A stretch of DNA of 64,000 nt, from positions 1 through 64,000 of the forward strand of contig JAATGM010000020.1 of assembly GCA_015654675.1 (NCBI GenBank). The letters are read 5' to 3'. Shown one piece after another: positions 7,613-14,580 of the stretch. Source of the stretch: Planctomycetota bacterium. Lineage in GTDB: Bacteria > Planctomycetota > Phycisphaerae > UBA1845 > UTPLA1. Below the pieces are notes generated by a model. That model was not told the origin of the DNA and did not search any database. It saw only the letters and a list, made by a program, of their open reading frames with translations. The position numbers were made by a program, and so were the translations under genes. Positions within the stretch are counted from its first letter, which is position 1. Each line of letters starts with the position of its first letter.

Positions 7613-9871
7613 ATGAAGACGGACATGTCGGGTCAGTCGGGCGGGGGTTCGGGGGAGCATCAGCCGTTTATCGCGCCGGAACGGATGATTCCGGAATTGA
7701 CGATGCGGGCGGTGCTGCTCGGGGCGGGGCTGGGCATCCTGTTCGGGGCGTCGAGTCTTTATCTGCTGCTGAAAGTCGGCATGACGGTTTCGGCGTCGGT
7801 GCCGATCGCGGTGCTTTCGATCACGCTTTTCCGGGCGGCGGGCAAGTGGCTAGGTGCGCCGGCAACCATTCTTGAGAATAACATCGTTCAAACGACAGGA
7901 TCGGCGGGCGAGTCGATTGCGTTCGGCGTTGGCGTGACGATGCCGGCGCTTTTGCTGCTCGGGTTTGAGATGGACGTGACACGGGTCATGACCGTGTCAG
8001 TGCTGGGAGGGCTGCTGGGTATTCTGATGATGATTCCGCTGCGGCGGGCATTTATCGTGAAGCAGCATGGGAAGCTCAAGTATCCGGAGGGCGTTGCCTG
8101 CGCGGAAGTGCTGATCGCAGGCGAGACGGGCGGGACGACCGCGAAGATGGTATTTCTCGGGTTCTTCATTGCGCTGGGGCACAAGTTCCTGTCGGCGGCA
8201 ATGAAACTGTGGGACGGAGAGCCGTCGCAGAATCTTTATAAGGTCGGGGCGAACGGAACCAAGGTCGGCCTGAAAGGGGCGGCAATATCGGGTGAGCTGG
8301 CACCGGAGTTGCTAGGCGTCGGCTTTCTAATCGGGCCGAAGATCGCCGGGTTGATGATGGCTGGCGCGGTGCTTTCATATTTCGTGCTGGGGCCAACGGT
8401 GGCGACATTTGGCGACAAATTGACGACACCGGTGTCGCCGGCGACTGCGCTGATCGGAACGATGGGTGCGGACGCGATCCGATTGAATTATCTGCGGTAT
8501 ATCGGGGCCGGTGCCGTTGCGGCGGGCGGCATCATCAGCATGTGTCGCGCGTTGCCGCTGATCTTTGGATCGATTTTTTCGGGTCTGCGCGACTTGCGTG
8601 GAGGCGGTGACGGTGGCGCGCGTCAGCGAACCGAGCACGATCTTTCGATGTGGGTGGTGTTGCTGGGTTCGATCGCGCTGGTGATTGTGATGATGGCGGT
8701 GCCGAGCCTTGGGCTGGGATTCTCGCCTCAGGGACTGCTTGGGGCGTGCATGATCCTGCTGTTCGGGTTCCTGTTTGTGACCGTTTCATCGCGACTGACG
8801 GGCGAGGTTGGCTCGTCGTCGAATCCGATATCGGGCATGACCATCGCGACGCTGCTGATGACATGCCTGGTGTTTCTCGTACTGGGACGGACCGGGGCGC
8901 TGGCGATGTTGACGGCGCTGACGGTGGCGGCGGTGGTTTGCATCGCATCGTCGAACGGCGGGACGACGTCGCAGGATTTAAAGACGGGCTACCTGGTCGG
9001 AGCGACGCCGCGGGCGCAGCAGATCGCGATCGTGGTGGGTGCGGTGACTTCGGCGATCGTGATCGGTGTAACGATGCTCGCGCTGAACTCGGCGGGGGTG
9101 CATTACACGACGAAGAACATGCCGACCGGGCCACTGAAGGTTCCAGCGGATGCGCCGACGCAGCACGTCGGACGCCCATATACGGACAAGGACAAAGCCG
9201 AGTATCGCGTGGTTCACATTCGCAAGGGTGAGATCGCCGGGGCGGTACCGGGACGATACCTGGTGAGCGCGGATGGCATGGCGAAGTATCGAACCGACCT
9301 TCCGATTGCGCGAGAGTCAGTGACGATGGACAATGGGGCTCCAGCCCCAAAGGCGTTTTCGGCTCCGCAGCCGCAGCTTTTTTCGTCTCTCATCGAGGGC
9401 ATCTTGGGAGGGACGTTGGAGTGGGGGCTAGTCATCATCGGCGTGTTGATCACGATTGCGCTGGAGCTAGCGGGGATTTCTGCACTGCCATTTGCGGTGG
9501 GAATGTACATTCCGCTCGGGTCTACGACGCCGATTTTTGTCGGCGGGATTCTGCGGTGGGTATGCGACCGGCTGACGGGCAAGTCGGCATCGGACAGCGA
9601 GACCGAGACCAGCCCGGGCGTGCTGCTTTCCAGCGGATATATCGCCGGCGGGACACTATGTGGGCTCATTATCGCGTTTTTCGCGTTCCTGCCCGACAAG
9701 TTCAACGAGTTTCTCGACGTCGGCCGGCATTTCGGGGCGCGATACAATGGTGGCGATTGGCCGAAAATTGTTTCGCTGATCACGTTTGCCATCTTGTCGG
9801 TGGTGCTGGTTGTGATCGGCAGCCGCCGACAGCCGGCCAAGGGATTTCCGGTCATTACAGCGGGCCAATAG
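7613..9871 (+). CDS. OPT family oligopeptide transporter
   Basis: A 752-residue, highly hydrophobic protein with about 14-16 membrane segments. It opens with I-A-P-E-R-M-I-P-E-L-T-M-R-A, and contains T-I-L-E-N-N-I-V-Q-T-T-G-S-A-G-E-S-I-A, the conserved segment of prokaryotic OPT/YSL transporters, plus Y-P-E-G-V-A-C-A-E-V-L. A soluble insert at ~500-580 interrupts the membrane part, as in other bacterial members. OPT proteins import oligopeptides, or metal-chelate peptides in the YSL branch. The gene is followed after 28 bases by an exported S46 dipeptidyl-peptidase, which would supply the dipeptides. AGGAA upstream and ATG 7613 fit the start. Confidence 0.92.
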   Translation: MKTDMSGQSGGGSGEHQPFIAPERMIPELTMRAVLLGAGLGILFGASSLYLLLKVGMTVSASVPIAVLSITLFRAAGKWLGAPATILENNIVQTTGSAGESIAFGVGVTMPALLLLGFEMDVTRVMTVSVLGGLLGILMMIPLRRAFIVKQHGKLKYPEGVACAEVLIAGETGGTTAKMVFLGFFIALGHKFLSAAMKLWDGEPSQNLYKVGANGTKVGLKGAAISGELAPELLGVGFLIGPKIAGLMMAGAVLSYFVLGPTVATFGDKLTTPVSPATALIGTMGADAIRLNYLRYIGAGAVAAGGIISMCRALPLIFGSIFSGLRDLRGGGDGGARQRTEHDLSMWVVLLGSIALVIVMMAVPSLGLGFSPQGLLGACMILLFGFLFVTVSSRLTGEVGSSSNPISGMTIATLLMTCLVFLVLGRTGALAMLTALTVAAVVCIASSNGGTTSQDLKTGYLVGATPRAQQIAIVVGAVTSAIVIGVTMLALNSAGVHYTTKNMPTGPLKVPADAPTQHVGRPYTDKDKAEYRVVHIRKGEIAGAVPGRYLVSADGMAKYRTDLPIARESVTMDNGAPAPKAFSAPQPQLFSSLIEGILGGTLEWGLVIIGVLITIALELAGISALPFAVGMYIPLGSTTPIFVGGILRWVCDRLTGKSASDSETETSPGVLLSSGYIAGGTLCGLIIAFFAFLPDKFNEFLDVGRHFGARYNGGDWPKIVSLITFAILSVVLVVIGSRRQPAKGFPVITAGQ

Positions 9872-9899
9872 TTGACGGATGAGCAAGAGGAGTCGATTC

Positions 9900-11981
9900 A
9901 TGCGTTTTCGGATTCAGTCGGCGATGGTCGCGGCGGTTGTCGCGTTTGCGTTCGGGTCCTCCAGGGCGGACGAGGGGATGTGGCTGCTGAACAAGCCGCC
10001 GGCGAAGGCGCTGAAGGAAAAGTACGGGTTTGAACCGACTCCGGAGTGGCTGGAGCATCTGCAGAAGTCGTGCTGCCGGATGGGGGCGTCGGCTTCGATT
10101 GTTTCGCCCGAGGGACTGGTGATGACGAATCATCATGTCGGGCATGACTCGCTCGAGAAGCTGAGCACGCCGGAGAAGGACCTGCTGAAGACGGGTTTCT
10201 ATGCGCGGACACGCGGCGAAGAAGTGAAGTGTCCGGACCTTGACGCGGTGGTGTTGTGGTCGATCGAGGATGTGACGGACAAGGTGACCGGTGCGGTGAA
10301 GCCGGGGATGAGTCCGGCGGACGCGGGGGCTGCGCGGCGGAAGGCGATCGCGGAGATCGAGGCGGCGTCGGACAAGGCGACCGGCCTGAAGAGCGAGGTC
10401 GTGACGCTGTATCACGGGGCGCGGTATCACCTTTATTGCTACAAGCGGTTCACGGACATCCGGCTGGTGATGGCGCCGGAGGAGCAGGCGGCGTTTTTCG
10501 GCGGGGACAACGATAACTTTGAGTATCCGCGCTACAACCTCGACTGCTGCTTTTTCCGCATCTATGAGAACGACAAGCCGCTAAAGACCGAGCACTATTT
10601 GAAGTGGAGCAAGAACGGGGCGGCGGACAATGAGCTGACGTTTGTCGTCGGGCATCCGGGGCGGACGCAGCGGCTTTACACGGTGGACCATCTCAAGTTT
10701 CTGCGGGATGTCGAGATGCCTTCCATCTTGCGGAAGCTGTGGCGGCGCGAGGTGGAATTGGCCGGTTTCTCGTCGCGAAGCGATGAGAACGCGCGGATTG
10801 CGAACGGCGATCGACGCAGCGTTGAGAACAGCCGGAAGGCGTTTACGGGTGTCCTGGCCGGGTTGAACGATCCGGCGGTGATGAAGCAGAAGATGGACGA
10901 AGAGAAGAAGCTGCGGGCGTGGGTGGACGCGGACCCGGAGCGGAAGAAGGAATATGGGGATGCGTGGGACAAGCTGGCGGATGCGCACGCCAACTACCGC
11001 ACTTTCTACGAGCGCCAAATGGCACTGGATGGCCGGCGAAGCGTGTTGCGGTCGGATCTGATGAAAATTGCGCGGAATCTTGTGCGGATGGCGGATGAGA
11101 AGCAGAAGCCGAACAGCGAGCGGCTGCACGAGTACACGGACAGCGAACTAGCTGAGCTGGAGCAGGATCTTTATTCGCCGGCACCGATCTATGACGCACT
11201 GGAGATCGAACGGCTTGGCGATGGGCTGTCGTTCTTTGCCGAGCAGTTTGGCGGAGATGACCCGCTGACGACGACGGCACTGGCCGGGAAGTCGCCGAAG
11301 GCGCGGGCCGAGGAGCTTGTTCGCGGGTCGAAGCTGAAGGACGTGGCTTTTCGGAAGAAACTGGCCGCGGGCGGGACGGCGGCGATCGCTTCCTGCGATG
11401 ATCCGATGATCCGGTTTGCGGCGGCGATCGATCCGGAGTCGCGGCGACTGCGGAAGCGGTTTGAGGACGAGGTCGAGAGCGTCGAGCGGGCGGCGTATGC
11501 GAAGATCGCGAAGGCGAAGTTTGCGAGCGAGGGGGAGGATACGTATCCGGACGCGACGTTTACGCTGCGGCTGAGCTATGGGCCGGTGCGCGGATATATC
11601 GAGGACGGCAAGCAGGTGAAGCCGTTTACGGAGTTCGCGGGGATGTATGAGCGGGCGAAGGAGCGGCATGGTGAGTATCCGTTCAATATGCCGGAGCGGT
11701 GGGCGGCGAAGAAGGACAAGCTGAAGATGGACGTGCCGTTCAATTTCATCTGCACGCCGGACATCATCGGCGGGAACTCGGGCAGCCCGGTGGTGAACAA
11801 GCAAGGTGAGGTGGTGGGGCTGGTGTTTGACGGGAACATGCAGGGGCTGGTGTGGGATATTGCTTACACGGATGACCAGGCGCGGTGCGTTGCGGTGGAC
11901 TCGCGCGGGCTGATTGAGGCGTTGAAGAATGTTTATGATGCGGGGCCGCTGGTGAATGAGTTGACGGGGGGGAAGTCGTAG
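9900..11981 (+). CDS. S46 family dipeptidyl-peptidase, exported
   Basis: ATG 9900 is preferred to ATG 9879 because GAGGAG lies 7 bases before it and the signal peptide then starts M-R-F-R-I-Q-S-A and ends in S-S-R-A before D-E-G-M-W. The 693-residue protein shows the S46 triad context: T-N-H-H-V-G-H (His78/79), N-L-D-C-C-F-F (Asp215) after F-F-G-G-D-N-D-N, and G-G-N-S-G-S-P (Ser629). S46 enzymes (DPP7/DPP11) release dipeptides in the periplasm. The residue after F-D (645) is Gly, not the Arg I associate with acidic-residue-specific DPP11, so a DPP7-like preference for hydrophobic P1 is suggested but not certain. It follows the OPT transporter and probably forms one unit with it. Confidence 0.9.
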   Translation: MRFRIQSAMVAAVVAFAFGSSRADEGMWLLNKPPAKALKEKYGFEPTPEWLEHLQKSCCRMGASASIVSPEGLVMTNHHVGHDSLEKLSTPEKDLLKTGFYARTRGEEVKCPDLDAVVLWSIEDVTDKVTGAVKPGMSPADAGAARRKAIAEIEAASDKATGLKSEVVTLYHGARYHLYCYKRFTDIRLVMAPEEQAAFFGGDNDNFEYPRYNLDCCFFRIYENDKPLKTEHYLKWSKNGAADNELTFVVGHPGRTQRLYTVDHLKFLRDVEMPSILRKLWRREVELAGFSSRSDENARIANGDRRSVENSRKAFTGVLAGLNDPAVMKQKMDEEKKLRAWVDADPERKKEYGDAWDKLADAHANYRTFYERQMALDGRRSVLRSDLMKIARNLVRMADEKQKPNSERLHEYTDSELAELEQDLYSPAPIYDALEIERLGDGLSFFAEQFGGDDPLTTTALAGKSPKARAEELVRGSKLKDVAFRKKLAAGGTAAIASCDDPMIRFAAAIDPESRRLRKRFEDEVESVERAAYAKIAKAKFASEGEDTYPDATFTLRLSYGPVRGYIEDGKQVKPFTEFAGMYERAKERHGEYPFNMPERWAAKKDKLKMDVPFNFICTPDIIGGNSGSPVVNKQGEVVGLVFDGNMQGLVWDIAYTDDQARCVAVDSRGLIEALKNVYDAGPLVNELTGGKS

Positions 11982-12004
11982 GGGGCGATTTGCTAGCCGC
12001 GTTG

Positions 12005-12286
12005 CTAGTTCCGCGGATGACGCTTGTGGTGGAGGACAGCGTGGACGGTGACGAGGGAAGCGTCGGCCGAATAGAATACGAAGTACGGGAAGCGATTGAT
12101 GATTGCCCGGCGCATGCGATGGAGAACGAGCGGAAAGGATTCGGGGCGCTGCGAAATCGCCCGATAGGCATCGTCGATAGCGATCAAAAATTCCAGGCCT
12201 AAACCTCTTCGCTGGCGCTCGTACCATTCGAATGCCGACTGGAGGTCGGCTTCGGCCGCCGGCCCAACAATTAGTTCGCGGCTCAT
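12005..12286 (-). CDS. parE: RelE/ParE family toxin
   Basis: Starting at the ATG that overlaps the antitoxin stop (ATGA, 12286-12283), the protein has 93 residues. It shows the ParE plan: A-E-A-D-L-Q-S-A-F-E-W-Y-E-R-Q near the start, then G-L-G-L-E-F-L, an S-Q-R-P-E-S-F-P segment, R-R-A-I-I-N-R-F-P-Y-F-V-F-Y strands and a C-terminal V-L-H-H-K-R-H-P. Related toxins poison gyrase or act as mRNA interferases. A longer start adding 12 residues is possible, but coupling to the antitoxin favours this one. Confidence 0.88.
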   Translation of the reverse strand: MSRELIVGPAAEADLQSAFEWYERQRRGLGLEFLIAIDDAYRAISQRPESFPLVLHRMRRAIINRFPYFVFYSADASLVTVHAVLHHKRHPRN

Positions 12287-12507
12287 TTCCGGGAAGTGAG
12301 GCGGGCCTTTACGTCTTCCCACGTCGAACCGGCCTCCGGATTCTTCAGGAACGCCTGCCAGCGCGATTCAAGTTCGGCCAGTTGTTCGGCAGTCAGATCA
12401 ACGTCTGCGGGGGATGCCGCGACGCTTTCCCATATCTGCTCGACGAGTTCGATCCTTTCAGCCGGCGTGAGCTTCATTGCTTCGTCGAGAAGTTTTTGAG
12501 CGGTCAT
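12283..12507 (-). CDS. Addiction module antitoxin (Unstab_antitox family)
   Basis: The 74-residue acidic protein begins M-T-A-Q-K-L-L-D-E-A and contains L-T-P-A-E-R-I-E-L-V-E-Q-I-W-E-S-V, the signature of the putative addiction module family PF09720. It ends with short basic residues where the overlapping toxin starts. An upstream start at 12531 would add 8 residues. The module is a type II toxin-antitoxin pair transcribed divergently from the MFS-acyltransferase fusion. Confidence 0.88.
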   Translation of the reverse strand: MTAQKLLDEAMKLTPAERIELVEQIWESVAASPADVDLTAEQLAELESRWQAFLKNPEAGSTWEDVKARLTSRK

Positions 12508-12597
12508 GAATTCATTGTATGCCAGTAACACAGAGGGGCCAAATGTGGGGGGGCGGGCGATGCAAAGGAGGCGGTATTTCGGTAGTCTCCTCGCCTT

Positions 12598-14580
12598 ATG
12601 TCGGAACGGGCGATATCGGATGAGGTTGTAGCGGCGGGGCCGGCGCGCGGGGCTGGGTCGCGGTGGCTACTGGCTAATCGGAACTTCGCGCTGCTTTGGG
12701 CGGCGTATGGGGTTTCGGCGCTGGGGGATCATCTTTCGGAGATGGGGCTGCTGGCGACGCAGCATGCGCTCGATCCGGGGCGGACGGACCTGACGCGGCG
12801 GCAGGCCGTGATGATGTTCGTTTTCATGTTTCCGTTTTTCCTGCTGGGGCCATTGTGCGGGTGGGTGGCGGACCGGGTGCCGCGGAAGCGGATCATGATC
12901 GCGGCGGACATCATCCGCTGTGTGATGATGATCGAGCTGCTGCCGGTGCTGTATTTTCTGCAGCGGTGGTTCACTCCGTCGTATCAAACGGGAGAGGCCG
13001 TATCGCTGTCGGTGGCGGTGATGCCGCTGGCGTTTGTGGGGATTTTTGCGGCGTTTTTCTCGCCGGCGAGGAGTTCGCTGCTGCCGACGCTGGTCGGGCC
13101 CGGCCAGCTGGTGCGGGCGAACGCGCTGACCAGCGGGCTGGGGATGATCGCGACGATCGCTTCGGCGGTGCTGGGCGGGTATCTGGTCGAGCACTATGGG
13201 GCGCGGTGGAACTTTCGGATTGATGGGCTGACGTTTCTGGCGAGCGCGCTGCTGCTGGCGTTCATTGTTCCGCCGCGCGAGGCGCGGGCGGCGGCGGCGA
13301 AGGAACACGGGATCGGGGCGCTGGCGGATGGATTCCGGTATGTGCGCCGGCATGGGCGCGTCGCGGAGGTGATTCTGGTTTCGGGGGTGATGTGGACGGC
13401 GGCGTCGGTGGTGCGGAGTTTGATTCCGGCGATCGTGAAGGAAGTTTTTCACGGGGGGTATGCGGACATCGGGCTCTATCAGGGGTTGCTGGGGCTGGGG
13501 CTGCTGGTTGGGGCGATCTTATTGACGCTGCTGGGGGAGACTCTGAAGAGCGAACTGGCGATGGCGTGGTCGCTGAAGCTGGCGGGGCTGTCCGGAGCGC
13601 TGATGACGCTGGCGGTGTGGCTGGGGTGGGGGCGGTTTGCGTGCGGGGCGGGGCTGGTTTTGATCGGCGTGTTTGGGGCGGGGATTCAAGTGAGCGTCAT
13701 GGCGCTATTGCAGCGGATGACGCCGAATTACATGCGCGGGCGCGTGTTTGGGGTTTGCGACCTGGTGAGCATGGCGGGGTTGCTGGCGGCGACCGGGACG
13801 CTGGCGATTCCGGACTGGCCGAACATTGATCGGCATATTTCATGGATCATGGCGCTGACGTCGGCGTTTTTGCTGGTGGCGGGAATCTGGACGACGGCGG
13901 TTCGGCTGCGGCGCGGGCGATTTGGGTGGGCGATCACGTTCTGGAAGAATCTGAACGAGTTCTATTGCCGGCTGTGGCCTCGGGCGCGGCGGGCGGGGCT
14001 GTGCACGATCCCGAGCGAAGGGCCGGTGATCGTGGCGGCGAATCATGCGTCAAGTCTGGATCCGTTTCTGCTGACGGCGATGTCGCCGAATCGGTTCGTG
14101 AGCTTCATGATCGCGCGGGAGTACGCCGAGATTCCGGGTTTTCGCCGGCTGGTGAAATTGATCGAGTGCGTGCCGGTGAATCGGACGGGGATGGACGTGG
14201 GCTCGATCAAGGCGGCGCTGCGGCATCTGGCGGAGGGGCGCGTGCTGGGAATCTTTCCGCAAGGGGGGATTCAGGGGCCGGACGAGGCGGTGGAGATTCG
14301 CGAGGGCGTGGGGATGCTGGCGCTGCGGAGTGGGGCGACGGTGATTCCGGCGTATGTTTCGGGGACACGATTTTACAGCGGCGTGATCAAGGCTTTTCTC
14401 AGCCGGCATCGGGCGGTGGTGCGGTATGGGCGGCCGGTTGACCTCACGGCACTCGCCGGGCGCGAGAAGGACCGTGAGGCCTACCGAGAAGCCTCCGAGA
14501 AGATCGCAGCGGCGATTTTCGCACTGCGACCTGCCGACGTTACGGGCAAAGCGTACTCGGTTCCGACAGCAGCTTCGTGA
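12598..14580 (+). CDS. MFS transporter fused to a PlsC-type acyltransferase
   Basis: A 660-residue fusion. Residues ~20-440 form an MFS permease of the LplT/enterobactin-exporter type (N-F-A-L-L-W-A-A-Y-G near the start, about 12 membrane segments). Residues ~450-640 form a lysophospholipid/glycerol-phosphate acyltransferase: N-H-A-S-S-L-D at 482-488 is the NHx4D catalytic motif, V-P-V-N-R-T follows, and F-P-Q-G-G at 553-557 stands where FPEGT is usual. In many bacteria such permeases are fused to an acyltransferase and an acyl-ACP ligase (LplT-Aas); the ligase is absent here. Likely role: flipping lysophospholipid inward and re-acylating it. The last 41 bases overlap the 3' end of the opposite-strand S53 gene. 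Confidence 0.9.
   Translation: MSERAISDEVVAAGPARGAGSRWLLANRNFALLWAAYGVSALGDHLSEMGLLATQHALDPGRTDLTRRQAVMMFVFMFPFFLLGPLCGWVADRVPRKRIMIAADIIRCVMMIELLPVLYFLQRWFTPSYQTGEAVSLSVAVMPLAFVGIFAAFFSPARSSLLPTLVGPGQLVRANALTSGLGMIATIASAVLGGYLVEHYGARWNFRIDGLTFLASALLLAFIVPPREARAAAAKEHGIGALADGFRYVRRHGRVAEVILVSGVMWTAASVVRSLIPAIVKEVFHGGYADIGLYQGLLGLGLLVGAILLTLLGETLKSELAMAWSLKLAGLSGALMTLAVWLGWGRFACGAGLVLIGVFGAGIQVSVMALLQRMTPNYMRGRVFGVCDLVSMAGLLAATGTLAIPDWPNIDRHISWIMALTSAFLLVAGIWTTAVRLRRGRFGWAITFWKNLNEFYCRLWPRARRAGLCTIPSEGPVIVAANHASSLDPFLLTAMSPNRFVSFMIAREYAEIPGFRRLVKLIECVPVNRTGMDVGSIKAALRHLAEGRVLGIFPQGGIQGPDEAVEIREGVGMLALRSGATVIPAYVSGTRFYSGVIKAFLSRHRAVVRYGRPVDLTALAGREKDREAYREASEKIAAAIFALRPADVTGKAYSVPTAAS

Noticed and set aside
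11148-12227. Long minus-strand open frame (~359 codons)
   Set aside because: Arg/Pro/His-rich shadow of the S46 gene in another frame, and it conflicts with the ParE gene.
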